A stretch of DNA of 64,000 nt from CAYNLK01 sp964398055 (GCA_964398055.1 CAYNLK010000006.1:124001-188000), one strand, 5' to 3'. Shown: positions 52,481-61,898, counted from the stretch's first letter. The notes: a model not told the origin generated them from the letters alone. A program made the numbers and translations.

Positions 52481-53684
52481 GTCCAAAGCTGAAGAGCTGC
52501 ACAAATATGATTATTTGCTCATCATCACCACGGCCGCGCTGGCTACGGTGGGTCTGATGATGATTTATAGCGCCACGTTTGCCCTGGGCTATCAACTGCA
52601 CGGGCAGCCGACTTATTACTTCATCCGCCAACTGCTATGGCTGGGGGTTGGTACATTGGCCCTGATCATTTTTGCCCGGATCGAGTACCACACCTGGCGG
52701 CGTTTTTCCATCCCGTTGCTGGCCTTGACCCTGCTCTTGTTGGTGCTGGTGCTGGTCTTTGGCGATGAACGCTTTGGCGGTCAGCGTTGGTTGTTTAACG
52801 GTTCCATTCAACCGTCAGAATTGAGCAAACTGGCGATTATCATCTATATTGCCGATTGGCTGTCGTCAAAAGGGGAGCAAATTCGGAAGGTGAGTTATGG
52901 GCTTATTCCGTTTGCCATTCTGCTGGGAGTGATTACCGGCCTGATTGTGCTGCAACGAGACCTGGGCACCGCGGTTTTGATTGCATCGACCGCTTTGGCC
53001 ATGTTCTTTATTGCCGGCGGAAATCTGTGGCAGATTTTGCTCAGCGGGATTTTGGGCGGCGCCACCCTTTATCTGCTGATTACGCGCTCATCCTACCGCA
53101 TGGCTCGCCTGACGGCCTTTCTTGACCCGCTCAATAGCGACCCGTTAGGCAATGGTTACCAGATCCGCCAGATTTTGATCGCCCTGGGGTCAGGCGGATT
53201 GACCGGCCTGGGACTGGGGGCCAGCCGCCAGAAATTTGGATACATTCCGGCCTCTCACACCGATGGCATTTTTGCCATTTTGGGTGAGGAACTGGGCTTG
53301 ATTGGGGCGCTGGTGGTGATTGGATTATTTGCCTTTCTGGCCTATCGTGGTTTTCGGATTGCTCTGACCGCGCCCGATGCTTTTGGGACGGTGCTGGCTT
53401 CCGGGATCACCTGTAACCTGATTTTTCAAACGATCATCAACATCGGAGTCGTAACGGCCAGTTTACCTTTTACCGGCATTCCCTTGCCGTTTATCAGTTT
53501 TGGTGGTTCATCCCTGGTGATCAGCCTGGCCGGCGTTGGTCTGCTGCTGGCCGTGTCGCGGCGCACCATGCCGGATGACTCCCAGGAGAAGGAGCAAGGT
53601 GAGGTTGATCATCTCCGGCGGCGGAACCGGGGGGCACGTCTATCCGGCTCTGGCCGTCGTAGCCGAGCTAAGGCGACAGCCTGA
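52473..53684 (+). CDS. ftsW: Peptidoglycan glycosyltransferase FtsW
   Basis: 403 residues of the SEDS family, ten membrane helices. Motifs are MMIYSATFALG, GGQRWLFNGSIQPSELSKLA, VLQRDLGTAVL, QKFGYIPASHTDGIFAILGEELGL and TGIPLPFISFGGSS. It polymerises lipid II at the septum together with the FtsI-type protein. The core ends near LLLAVSRR. The last 35 residues are basic, low in hydrophobics and encoded within the murG start region (86-bp overlap). Confidence 0.95.
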   Translation: MSKSKAEELHKYDYLLIITTAALATVGLMMIYSATFALGYQLHGQPTYYFIRQLLWLGVGTLALIIFARIEYHTWRRFSIPLLALTLLLLVLVLVFGDERFGGQRWLFNGSIQPSELSKLAIIIYIADWLSSKGEQIRKVSYGLIPFAILLGVITGLIVLQRDLGTAVLIASTALAMFFIAGGNLWQILLSGILGGATLYLLITRSSYRMARLTAFLDPLNSDPLGNGYQIRQILIALGSGGLTGLGLGASRQKFGYIPASHTDGIFAILGEELGLIGALVVIGLFAFLAYRGFRIALTAPDAFGTVLASGITCNLIFQTIINIGVVTASLPFTGIPLPFISFGGSSLVISLAGVGLLLAVSRRTMPDDSQEKEQGEVDHLRRRNRGARLSGSGRRSRAKATA

Positions 53685-54726
53685 GCCGATGGAAATCCGC
53701 TGGGTTGGTAGCGTGGGCGGAATGGAGCAAGCCCTGGTCGAACGGGCCGGTTTAACCTTTGAGTCAATTGCGGCCGTGGGGTTGCGCGGCAAAAATCCGC
53801 TGGCAGCGTTGTACAGCCTCTGGACGCTGGGACGAGGCTATTGGCAAAGCCGGCGGATAATGGCCGGCTTCAAGCCTGATGCGCTCTTTGTGACCGGTGG
53901 TTACGTTTGTGTGCCGGTGGCCTTGGCCGCCAGCCGAGCCGGAGTGCCGATTGTCATCTATTTGCCCGACATCCGGCCGGGCCTGGCCATCAAATTTTTG
54001 GCTCGCCTGGCCGAGCGGGTCGCGGTAACGGCGGTGGAGGCTCAGGCTTTTTTCAAGCCCGGCTTGACCGTGGTGACCGGTTATCCGGTCAGGCCGGAGC
54101 TGGCCAGGCCGGCCAACGGCCAGAGTCAGGTTGAAGTGAAGGCGGCCGCCCGGCAGCAGTTAGGTTTAACCGACGAGTTGCCGGTGCTGCTGGTTTTTGG
54201 CGGCAGCCGGGGGGCGCGCAGTCTCAACCGGGCGGTAGCCGGCCGGCTTGAAGCCTACCTGGCGGTGAGCCAGGTGGTGCATGTCAGCGGCAACCTGGAT
54301 GTTGACTGGGTGCAGGCCCGGCGAGCCGAGCTGCCCCCGCAGCTACAGGACCGCTATCACCTGTCGGCCTATTTGCACGAAGAGATGGTCGCCGCGTTGT
54401 GGGCGGCCGATCTGGTCGTTTCAAGGGCCGGGGCCAGTACCCTGGGCGAGTTTCCAGCAGTGGGTCTGCCGGCCATTTTAGTGCCTTACCCGTATGCCGG
54501 CGCTCATCAGTATGTGAACGCCGATTTTCTGGCCCGCCGGCAGGCCGCTGTTGTGATCAACGATGCCGATGTGGAGACGCAGTTGTCAGAAACAGTGATT
54601 GACTTGCTGACCAATCCAGACAAATTGCAGGTTATGCGTCGAGCTGCCCAAAGCCTGGCTAAACCGGACGCGGCCGCCCGGTTGGCTCGAGAAATCTTGG
54701 AGGTACGTTGCCGTGGTCGAAGTTAA
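53599..54726 (+). CDS. murG: UDP-N-acetylglucosamine--undecaprenyl-pyrophosphoryl-MurNAc-pentapeptide transferase
   Basis: 375 residues. GTG 53599 starts VRLIISGGGTGGHVYPALAV, with the glycine-rich loop at residues 7-13, and follows AAGGAG by 4 nt. Later motifs are VTGGYVCVPVALAA, VFGGSRGARSLN and SRAGASTLGEFPAVGLPAILVPYPYAG, where UDP-GlcNAc binds. It makes lipid II on the inner membrane face. A longer frame from 53536 is out of place. It overlaps ftsW by 86 bp and the next gene by 14 bp. Confidence 0.96.
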   Translation: MRLIISGGGTGGHVYPALAVVAELRRQPEPMEIRWVGSVGGMEQALVERAGLTFESIAAVGLRGKNPLAALYSLWTLGRGYWQSRRIMAGFKPDALFVTGGYVCVPVALAASRAGVPIVIYLPDIRPGLAIKFLARLAERVAVTAVEAQAFFKPGLTVVTGYPVRPELARPANGQSQVEVKAAARQQLGLTDELPVLLVFGGSRGARSLNRAVAGRLEAYLAVSQVVHVSGNLDVDWVQARRAELPPQLQDRYHLSAYLHEEMVAALWAADLVVSRAGASTLGEFPAVGLPAILVPYPYAGAHQYVNADFLARRQAAVVINDADVETQLSETVIDLLTNPDKLQVMRRAAQSLAKPDAAARLAREILEVRCRGRS

Positions 54727-55543
54727 TTGGACCTTATTATCATTTATATTTGTGGCTATTTTTGCCCTGGTCGGTTTTATGAAAGGGTGGTGGAAAGAGG
54801 CGATTACGACCTTTTTTCTGGGAATTTTGGTGTTATTTTTACAGATGCCCGATATAGCCGTTGCCTTCACCGACAGTATCAACTGGGTGTTGGACAAAAT
54901 CTGGGGAATTCTACCCGCTTCCCTGGCCGCCACTCTCGTCGATTTTATGGAACAATCGTTGGCTTTGAACATCCCCCCAGAGGGGCCTCGACTTGATCCC
55001 ACCAACCCCAATACCTGGCTGGCTATTTTACTTATTTTTGTGGGCCTGGCCATCCTGATCAGCCGGGCCAGTTTGCGTCGGGATATCAGCAGATCCCCAG
55101 CGCGTTATTATGCCCCGACCGTTTTAGGCAGCCTTTTAGGCGGACTTTTGGGCGCGTTCAATGGTTTTTTGATTATCAACCTGATCCGGGAATATCTGGA
55201 TGGCCGGGCCTTGCCCGGGGGGGTAGCCACAGCTTCGGTCAGCGAGTTGACTTTACCTGGTACGAGCAACTTCGGCGCCTCGGCCGCCAATCTGTCGATC
55301 CAGGCGACCGATCTGCCCAGCATTACCATCTTGGATACGGCGATTCCGTGGGGGGTCATTCTGGTCAGTATTATTCTTGTAGTAGCCGCCCTCGTCACCA
55401 GACTCAGTCTTGTCGCCAAATTTCGTGATGGCTTTAATATAAGCGCAAGTAAAAAAATACCTTATGGATATTCTGCTTATAACATTAAAGATATAGAGCC
55501 CCTTGGGCCGGTTTTTGTGGAAAAGAGGTCTGACAAGAAATAG
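54713..55543 (+). CDS. CvpA-like membrane protein in the dcw cluster
   Basis: 276 residues with about five hydrophobic segments (8-30, 33-50, 100-120, 135-158, 218-242). The N-terminus (FALVGFMKGWWKEAITTFFL) looks like the CvpA/colicin V production family. A soluble tail follows. GTG start with GGAGG 9 nt upstream, inside the murG end. Not a normal dcw member; a role in envelope or division is likely only from position. Confidence 0.65.
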   Translation: MVEVNWTLLSFIFVAIFALVGFMKGWWKEAITTFFLGILVLFLQMPDIAVAFTDSINWVLDKIWGILPASLAATLVDFMEQSLALNIPPEGPRLDPTNPNTWLAILLIFVGLAILISRASLRRDISRSPARYYAPTVLGSLLGGLLGAFNGFLIINLIREYLDGRALPGGVATASVSELTLPGTSNFGASAANLSIQATDLPSITILDTAIPWGVILVSIILVVAALVTRLSLVAKFRDGFNISASKKIPYGYSAYNIKDIEPLGPVFVEKRSDKK

Positions 55544-55637
55544 TCTCTTGCGGTAAATAGCATAAGATAAAGAAACCGAAAACTGGTCATGAGACTTGAA
55601 GTCTAAGTTTGGTGGATCCAAGATTTAACGTGAATCA

Positions 55638-57050
55638 ATGATTATGTCACACGTCCATCTCATCGGCATTGGCGGCGCGGGTTTATCGGCCATTGCTACC
55701 GTACTTTTACAACAAGGGTATGCGATCTCCGGCTCGGATGTGCAGGCGTCGCCGGCTACGGAGCGACTGGCTGAATTGGGGGCGACCGTCTACATCGGCC
55801 ACCGGCCTGAGAATTTACCCGCCAATGTGGACGCCGTCATCATTTCGTCGGCGATTCCGGCCGGCAACCCGGAACTGTTGGCGGCCCAACAGCGGGGCTT
55901 GCGGGTGGTGAAGCGGGCCGAATGGCTGGGCCAGATGATACAGGGGCGGGTTGGGATTGCTATGGCCGGCACGCACGGCAAAACCACCACCACCGCCCTG
56001 ACTGCCTTTCTGCTGCAACAGGCCGGGCTTGAGCCGACCTATATTGTGGGTGGTTTTGTGCCCCAATTGGGCAGCAATGCCGCCGCCGGTTCGGGCCAGG
56101 CTTTTGTGATCGAGGCGGATGAGTATGACTATATGTTTCTGGGCCTCCGGCCCCAGGTGGCAGTGGTCACCGTGGTGGAGTGGGATCATCCCGATATTTT
56201 CCCCACGCCCCAGGCGTTGGAGCAGGCATTTGTGGATTTTGTGCGCCTGGTTCCAACTGATGGCCTCGTTATCGGCTGCGGTGATGAGCCTAAAGTCCGC
56301 CAGCTGTTGGTCCAGGCTCAGGCCAGGGTGATTACCTACGGCTTGCAGGCCGGCAACGACTGGCAGGCGATTGAGCTGCAACCAAACCGGCAAGGTGGGC
56401 ACGATTTCAAGGTGAAGCAGCGTGCGTCGGCTCAAGTGGACTCGAAAAGGTCAAATTCAGCCTTCAGCCCCGCGAAGCGTCCTTCAGCCTTCTCGCTGTC
56501 CCTGCCCGGCGTCCACAATGTGCTCAATGCCCTGGCCGGGCTGATTGTGGCCCACCAGCAGGGCATCCCGTTGGACCGGGCCGCTGAAATTCTGAGCCGC
56601 TTCAAGGGCGTGCGCCGGCGTTTTGAGTTGAAAGGGGAAGTCAACGGGATAACGGTGATTGACGACTATGCTCACCACCCGACCGAAGTTCGAGCGACCC
56701 TGGCCGCGGCCCGGAGCCGTTTTGGGGATAGGCCAATTTGGGCTGTGTTTCAGCCCCATACCTTCAGCCGGACCGCGGCCTTGCTGGACGATTTTGCCGC
56801 CGCCTTTGACCTGGCCGATCACGTAATTATTGTTGACATCTTTCCCTCACGGGAGGTCGATGAGGGGCGAGTCCACAGCCGTGAGTTGGTGCAGCGGATG
56901 ACGCACCCGGACGCTCGCTACCTGGGGCCGCTGCGTGAGGCGGCGGCTTATCTGGTCGAACAGCTCGCCCCCCCGGCCGTCTTGCTGACCCTGGGCGCCG
57001 GCGACGGCTATCATGTTGGCGAGTGGGTTTTGGAAAAAATTGAATGTTGA
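55638..57050 (+). CDS. murC: UDP-N-acetylmuramate--L-alanine ligase
   Basis: 470 residues. IGIGGAGLSAIATVLL near the start, ATP site GTHGKTTTTALTAFLL, EADEYDYMFLGL, LPGVHNVLNALA, DDYAHHPTEV and FQPHTFSRT. It adds L-Ala to UDP-MurNAc. Around residues 260-285 a low-complexity stretch (SAQVDSKRSNSAFSPAKRPS) is inserted just before the LPG-HNVLNALA motif; its DNA carries three TTCAGCC heptamers, so a repeat seems to have entered the gene in frame. ATG at 55638 or 55644 are both possible. Confidence 0.95.
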   Translation: MIMSHVHLIGIGGAGLSAIATVLLQQGYAISGSDVQASPATERLAELGATVYIGHRPENLPANVDAVIISSAIPAGNPELLAAQQRGLRVVKRAEWLGQMIQGRVGIAMAGTHGKTTTTALTAFLLQQAGLEPTYIVGGFVPQLGSNAAAGSGQAFVIEADEYDYMFLGLRPQVAVVTVVEWDHPDIFPTPQALEQAFVDFVRLVPTDGLVIGCGDEPKVRQLLVQAQARVITYGLQAGNDWQAIELQPNRQGGHDFKVKQRASAQVDSKRSNSAFSPAKRPSAFSLSLPGVHNVLNALAGLIVAHQQGIPLDRAAEILSRFKGVRRRFELKGEVNGITVIDDYAHHPTEVRATLAAARSRFGDRPIWAVFQPHTFSRTAALLDDFAAAFDLADHVIIVDIFPSREVDEGRVHSRELVQRMTHPDARYLGPLREAAAYLVEQLAPPAVLLTLGAGDGYHVGEWVLEKIEC

Positions 57051-57058
57051 TAAGAATG

Positions 57059-57165
57059 ATTTGTTGGTTTGAGAGTTGATTAGTGGGTTAGTTGGCTAGA
57101 TGGTTAGATTGGATGAATAGCCAACCAACTAACCAACCAGTCAACCAACCAACTATTCTTAGAGG
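57059..57165. repeat. TTGG/CCAA tetranucleotide-rich inverted repeat
   Basis: The first half is rich in GTTAGTTGG and the second in CCAACCAACTAACC, so the two can pair imperfectly into a long hairpin between murC and the small gene. The 3' arm ends next to the GAGGAG ribosome site. Confidence 0.6.
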
Positions 57166-57173
57166 AGAGTTCA

Positions 57174-57386
57174 ATGGCAGAAAGACAATTAAAACTGGTC
57201 AAATTCGAAAGAAAGCGGACACAACCGCTGAGTCAGAGTCACCCATCCGGCCCGCTGACCGCGGCCGAAGAGGCTGAGGCAGCCTATTTCAGGCGATTGG
57301 TCGAAGAACGGGCGGCGCGGCAGATGATGCTCCAGCGGATTATGGCCGAGTTGGCCGAATTGGACGAGATTTCTTCGGCGGCCTGA
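57174..57386 (+). CDS. Small charged helical protein between murC and murB, unknown
   Basis: 70 residues. Basic N-terminus (AERQLKLVKFERKRTQ), a flexible Ser/Pro stretch, then a long amphipathic helix (TAAEEAEAAYFRRLVEERAA). A good GAGGAG lies 8 nt before the ATG, and the gene ends 2 bp before murB starts, so it is translated in the operon. No known family recognised. Confidence 0.65.
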   Translation: MAERQLKLVKFERKRTQPLSQSHPSGPLTAAEEAEAAYFRRLVEERAARQMMLQRIMAELAELDEISSAA

Positions 57387-57388
57387 GC

Positions 57389-58360
57389 ATGACTGCCGAC
57401 CCGCGACCGCCGGCCGAGCTTGACCAGCTTTGGGCCGATTTGGCGATCACATTTGGGGGTCGCGCCCGGCGTAACGAAGCGTTGGCCGGCCATACCACCT
57501 TTCGGATCGGTGGGCCGGCCGAGGTGTGGCTGGCTGTTGAGAGCGCCCCAGAGTTGGTCCAGGCGGTTACGTTGGCTCGCCGGCATGGGGCGCCGGTGTT
57601 GGTGCTGGGTAGCGGGGCCAATGTGCTGGTCAGCGACGCCGGGGTCAGGGGGTTGGTCATCGAGAACCGGGCCAGCCGGGTCGATTTTCCGCCTGTGGCG
57701 CAGGTCGAAACCGGGGCCGAGGTGTTGTTGACGGTTGAAAGTGGGGTTGCCTTACCCAGTTTGGCCCGGCGTTGCGCCCGTCGCGGTTTGAGCGGACTGG
57801 AGTGGGCCGTTGGAGTGCCGGGAACAGTGGGCGGCGCGGTGGTCAACAACGCCGGGGCGTACGGCAGTGACCTGGCCCACAACCTGGCCCAGGTGGAACT
57901 ACTCTCGCCCGGTGGTGAGCAGTTGTGGCAAGCGGTGGAATGGTTGGCGTACGATTACCGGAGTTCCCGCCTGAAGCGGCAGGCCGGTCGAGACCGTTGG
58001 GTTGTGTTGCAAGCCCGGTTGAAATTGCAGGTAGCTCCACCGGCAGAGATTGAGGCCCGGATGGCCGCCTTCAACCAGCGACGCAAGGCCAGCCAGCCGC
58101 CCGGCGCCACGATTGGTAGTATGTTCAAGAATCCGCCGGGAGATTACGCCGGTCGCTTGATCGAGGCGGCGGGCTTGAAAGGATATCGCCAGGGACAGGC
58201 GCAAATTTCGCCGGTTCACGCCAATTTCTTTCAAAATCTGGGGGGGGCCACGGCAGCGGAGGTTTTGGCTCTCATTCAAACCGTTCGGACAGCCGTCAAG
58301 CAGAAGTTTGGGATCGAGTTGGAGTTAGAGATTGAGTTGGTGGGGGAGTTTGGTAGTTAG
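57389..58360 (+). CDS. murB: UDP-N-acetylenolpyruvoylglucosamine reductase
   Basis: 323 residues. FAD motifs FRIGGPAEVWLAV and VLGSGANVLVSDAG, LEWAVGVPGTVGGAVVNNAG, and YDYRSSRLK. Catalytic serine in ATIGSMFKNP, then GLKGYRQGQAQISPVHANFFQNLG. It reduces UDP-GlcNAc-enolpyruvate to UDP-MurNAc with NADPH. The stop codon TAG is already part of the tetranucleotide repeat that follows. Confidence 0.96.
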   Translation: MTADPRPPAELDQLWADLAITFGGRARRNEALAGHTTFRIGGPAEVWLAVESAPELVQAVTLARRHGAPVLVLGSGANVLVSDAGVRGLVIENRASRVDFPPVAQVETGAEVLLTVESGVALPSLARRCARRGLSGLEWAVGVPGTVGGAVVNNAGAYGSDLAHNLAQVELLSPGGEQLWQAVEWLAYDYRSSRLKRQAGRDRWVVLQARLKLQVAPPAEIEARMAAFNQRRKASQPPGATIGSMFKNPPGDYAGRLIEAAGLKGYRQGQAQISPVHANFFQNLGGATAAEVLALIQTVRTAVKQKFGIELELEIELVGEFGS

Positions 58361-58408
58361 TTAGTTAGTTAGTTAGTTAGTTGGTTGGTTGGTTGGATGG
58401 TTGGTTGG
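58353..58408. repeat. TTAG/TTGG tetranucleotide repeat at the murB end
   Basis: About seven TTAG units pass into about five TTGG units between murB and ddl. The run begins inside the murB stop codon. Such arrays slip easily during replication. Confidence 0.85.
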
Positions 58409-58428
58409 AAGATTAGATTGGTTGGTTT

Positions 58429-59574
58429 ATGGTGGGTTATTCTGAAGGACACGGTAAAAAATTACGGGTTGGGCTTATCTTTGGTGGCCGCAGCGGTGAG
58501 CATGAGGTCAGTCTGACTTCGGCCAGGGGCATTATGCAGGCCATTGACCGCGCCAAATATGAGGTGGTTCAGATTGGGATCACCAAAGCGGGGCAGTGGC
58601 TGGTGGGTGGGGATATCCACCAGCAGTTGACGGCGGCCGCGGCCGGCCATCCGGTCATCGAACAAAGCCTGGCGCAAGTTGACGCGGTGGTTGACACTCA
58701 CGAGGTGATGTCGAACCTGGTTTTGTGGGCGGAGCAGGCCGGTCCGCTGGACGTGATCTTTCCGGTGCTGCACGGCCCCTTTGGCGAAGATGGGACGGTG
58801 CAGGGCTTTTTGGAATTGATCGGCCTGCCTTATGTTGGGGCGGGGGTAACGGCCAGCGCCGCCGGCATGGATAAGGCCATCTGCAAAGATATTTTTCGGG
58901 CGCATGGCCTGCCCATCGTCATTCACCGAGTCTTTCTGCGCCGGGAGTGGCAGGCTGAGCCGGACGCGGTCATCACCGAGTGTGAGGCGGCCATGCCCTA
59001 CCCGATGTTTGTTAAACCGGCTAACCTGGGCAGCAGCGTGGGCATTCACAAAGCCAGAAATCGAGCCCAACTGCAAGCCGGCCTGGCCGACGCGGCCCGT
59101 TACGACCGCAAGCTGATTGTGGAGCAGGGCTTGGAGGCGCGCGAGATCGAGGTGAGTGTATTGGGCAACGATGAGCCGCTGGCCTCGCTGCCGGGGGAGA
59201 TCATCCCATCACGTGAGTTTTATAGCTACGCTGCCAAATACATCGATGCCAGCTCGGAATTGTTGATCCCGGCGCCGCTAAGCCAGGAGCACACCGAGTT
59301 GATCCAGCAATTGGCGATTATGGCCTTTAAGGCCCTGGATTGCGCCGGGCTGGCTCGCTGTGACTTTCTGCTGGAGAAAGAGACTGGCGAGGTCTTTATC
59401 AATGAACTCAATACCATGCCTGGCTTCACGCCGATCAGTATGTATCCCAAATTATGGGCGGCCAGTGGTCTCTCTTATCCTGACTTGATTGACCGGTTGA
59501 TTGAGTTGGCCCTGGAACGGCACCGGGACAAGCAACAGTCGCAAACTACCTTTGATGTAACCACCGCCGAGTAG
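58429..59574 (+). CDS. ddl: D-alanine--D-alanine ligase
   Basis: 381 residues. GLIFGGRSGEHEVSLTSA, VLHGPFGEDGTVQGFLEL, GSSVGIHKARN, ARCDFLLEKETGEVFINELNTMPGFTPISMYP. The region where specificity is set has a Tyr (FYSYAAKYID), consistent with D-Ala-D-Ala formation. It feeds MurF. It ends 4 bp before ftsQ. Confidence 0.96.
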   Translation: MVGYSEGHGKKLRVGLIFGGRSGEHEVSLTSARGIMQAIDRAKYEVVQIGITKAGQWLVGGDIHQQLTAAAAGHPVIEQSLAQVDAVVDTHEVMSNLVLWAEQAGPLDVIFPVLHGPFGEDGTVQGFLELIGLPYVGAGVTASAAGMDKAICKDIFRAHGLPIVIHRVFLRREWQAEPDAVITECEAAMPYPMFVKPANLGSSVGIHKARNRAQLQAGLADAARYDRKLIVEQGLEAREIEVSVLGNDEPLASLPGEIIPSREFYSYAAKYIDASSELLIPAPLSQEHTELIQQLAIMAFKALDCAGLARCDFLLEKETGEVFINELNTMPGFTPISMYPKLWAASGLSYPDLIDRLIELALERHRDKQQSQTTFDVTTAE

Positions 59575-59578
59575 GGAG

Positions 59579-60463
59579 ATGTTCAAGCCAAAACGCCGTC
59601 GTCGCCGTCGCTCTGAACTACGGTTGGGGATCAAGAGCATTGATTATCAGAGTACCCCGTCCGGCCCGGCTATCTCGCTTATACCGGTGTTTAACTTCTG
59701 GCCGAGGTACGGGGCCAGGCTGGCCGGGCTGTTGACGTTACTCTTGTTGCTTTGGCTGACCTATTTTCTGTTTAGTACGCCGGCGTTTTTTGTGTACGGG
59801 GCCGAAATCGAGGGCAATATGGCGGTTTCAACCGGCGAGATTTATGCGGCCAGCGGCATCGACAGCCAGAGTATTTTCTGGATTAGTTCGGCTGAGGTCG
59901 TCAATAGGATTATGGCTGTGCCCAATATCAAATCAGCCTCGGTGACCGTCGCCCTGCCGGCCCGGGTGAAGATTGAAGTGGTCGAGCGCCAGCCGGAGTT
60001 GTTGTGGCAAACGGGTGAGTCGGTCTGGTGGGTTGACCACGAGGGCACCATTGTGCCGCCCAAAGAAAATATTGAGGGTATGCTACGTATCATCGATGAC
60101 GACCAGCAGCCGGTGACGCCGGGGCAGCACATCGACCCGAATATCATCAAAGGAACCCAGCGGCTGCGCCGGTTTGCGCCCAATATCTCGCTTATTCGAT
60201 ACTCGCGGGTCAACGGTTTAACGGTGGCCACGCCTGAAGGTTGGCCGGTTTTTTTGGGCAATGGTCAAGAGATTGAAGCCAAATTGGTAGTGTTGACCGC
60301 AGTTCTGGCTGATTTGAAGGCGCGCAATATTACCCCGGCCTATCTCGATATGCGCAACCCGCTTAGACCGGTTTACCGGCCCAATGCAGTTATCCGAATA
60401 GAGGAACCGGTCTCAACAGCCGTGGCCCGGCCGGCGCCGCCGTCCGATACCGTGGTGCCATAA
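59579..60463 (+). CDS. ftsQ: Cell division protein FtsQ/DivIB
   Basis: 294 residues. A basic N-terminus (KPKRRRRRRSELR), one membrane helix (about 50-70), a POTRA domain with FFVYGAEIEGNMAV and VPNIKSASVTVALPARVKIEVVERQPELLW, then the FtsQ beta domain to about 275. It links early and late division proteins outside the membrane. The start overlaps a GGGAG too close to be ideal as ribosome site. Confidence 0.9.
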   Translation: MFKPKRRRRRRSELRLGIKSIDYQSTPSGPAISLIPVFNFWPRYGARLAGLLTLLLLLWLTYFLFSTPAFFVYGAEIEGNMAVSTGEIYAASGIDSQSIFWISSAEVVNRIMAVPNIKSASVTVALPARVKIEVVERQPELLWQTGESVWWVDHEGTIVPPKENIEGMLRIIDDDQQPVTPGQHIDPNIIKGTQRLRRFAPNISLIRYSRVNGLTVATPEGWPVFLGNGQEIEAKLVVLTAVLADLKARNITPAYLDMRNPLRPVYRPNAVIRIEEPVSTAVARPAPPSDTVVP

Positions 60464-60567
60464 GCCAAGATGGGCATTGTGGCCAGCCAGGGTAAAAAGA
60501 GCTGCCAAACTGGCCGAAGGAATTTTTGAATTTTAAGGAAAAACACAAGATGTTGTGGTATAAAGGC

Positions 60568-60596
60568 TTGCAAAATACTACATATTGTGTTAAACT
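60568..60596 (+). promoter_or_regulatory. Internal promoter for ftsA-ftsZ
   Basis: TTGCAA (60568-60573), 17-bp spacer, TAAACT (60591-60596) with an extended TG. It lies in a 211-bp gap, so ftsA and ftsZ can be expressed apart from the cell-wall genes. A weak GGCCAG/CTGGCC stem and TTTTT (60481-60527) upstream may end transcripts from ftsQ. Confidence 0.55.
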
Positions 60597-60674
60597 AAAG
60601 TTTACACCTTACCTGAATTATGCCAGGGTGGGGCAGTGTAGCTTCATCAGTAGACAAACACAGGGAGGCCAGGT

Positions 60675-61898
60675 GTGGATCAGACAGTCGTCGCCCTCGA
60701 TATAGGCACTACCAAAATCTGCACCCTGGTGGCCGAAGTAGGACCTGCCCCACAATATGCCACCCGCATCGTTGGGGTCGGGACGATGCCCTCCAAAGGT
60801 ATCCGGCGGGGTGTGGTGGTGGATGTGACCGAGGTGACCAATGTTGTCCTGGAGTCGATCCACCTGGCCGAGCGGACTTCCGGTTATGAGATTGCCAGCG
60901 CCTACGTGGGCTTAGCCGGGGCGCACATCAGCGCAGTTAATAGCCGGGGGGTGGTCGCAATCAGTCGGGGGGAGCGCGGCGTGCGGGCCTTGGATGTGGA
61001 GCGGGTTTTAGAAGCCGCCCGGGCCATCGACATTCCGCAGAATCGGGAGATTTTGCACGTCATTCCGCGGAGTTATTCGGTTGATGGCGAGGACGGGGTG
61101 CGTGACCCGCTGGGCATGCAGGCTTATCGGCTGGAGGTAGAAGCGCACATCGTCACCGGTTCTACCTCATCCATTCGCAATCTGGTGAGTTGCGTGCAAA
61201 ACGCCGGCATCCAGATCGACGCCCTGGTGTTAGAGCCGCTGGCCTCCGGTGAAACGGCTCTAACCGACATCGAGCGGGAAATGGGCGTGGCTTTGGTTGA
61301 TATTGGCGGCGGCACTACCGACATTGCTCTCTTCATCGAAGGTAGTATCTGGCATACGGTGGTCCTGCCGACCGGCGGGGAGCAAATCAGCCGGGATATT
61401 GCTGTTGGGCTGCGGACGCCGTTTGATGTGGCGGAAGAGGTCAAGATAAAGTATGGTCATGCCCTGTCGCAGCCGATCATGCCGGAAGAAATGATCAAGA
61501 TCAACGTGTTTGGTGAAGATGGCCAGCAGCAGGTTTCGCGCCAATTCTTGGCTGAAATTATTGAAGCTCGGGTTGAAGAGATTTTTGAGCTGATCTTGAA
61601 GGAGATTAAACGGAGCGGCTACGATGGGTTGTTGCCGGCCGGGGTGGTACTGTGCGGCGGTACAGCCGAGTTATCGGGCATACGGGATCTGGCCCGTGAG
61701 GTTTTGGGTTTGCCGGTGCGGATTGGAGCGCCGCAAAATTTGCAGGGATTGGTTGACACGCTGCAAAGCCCGGCTTTTGCTACCAGCGTGGGTTTGTTGA
61801 ATTGGGGTGTTAAGCACGACCTGACCCGGATAGCCCGGCAGCCAACCAATCATTCCCTTAAGATGCCAGCCTGGTTGAAAGTTTTTCTACCGGGGTGA
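60675..61898 (+). CDS. ftsA: Cell division protein FtsA
   Basis: 407 residues of actin fold. VVALDIGTTKICTLVAE (phosphate 1), the 1C insertion after AGAHISAV, VALVDIGGGTTDIALF, LPTGGEQISRDIA and VVLCGGTAELSGI. A short amphipathic C-terminus (LKMPAWLKVFLPG) fits the membrane-targeting helix. It tethers FtsZ to the membrane. GTG start with GGGAGG upstream. Confidence 0.96.
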   Translation: MDQTVVALDIGTTKICTLVAEVGPAPQYATRIVGVGTMPSKGIRRGVVVDVTEVTNVVLESIHLAERTSGYEIASAYVGLAGAHISAVNSRGVVAISRGERGVRALDVERVLEAARAIDIPQNREILHVIPRSYSVDGEDGVRDPLGMQAYRLEVEAHIVTGSTSSIRNLVSCVQNAGIQIDALVLEPLASGETALTDIEREMGVALVDIGGGTTDIALFIEGSIWHTVVLPTGGEQISRDIAVGLRTPFDVAEEVKIKYGHALSQPIMPEEMIKINVFGEDGQQQVSRQFLAEIIEARVEEIFELILKEIKRSGYDGLLPAGVVLCGGTAELSGIRDLAREVLGLPVRIGAPQNLQGLVDTLQSPAFATSVGLLNWGVKHDLTRIARQPTNHSLKMPAWLKVFLPG

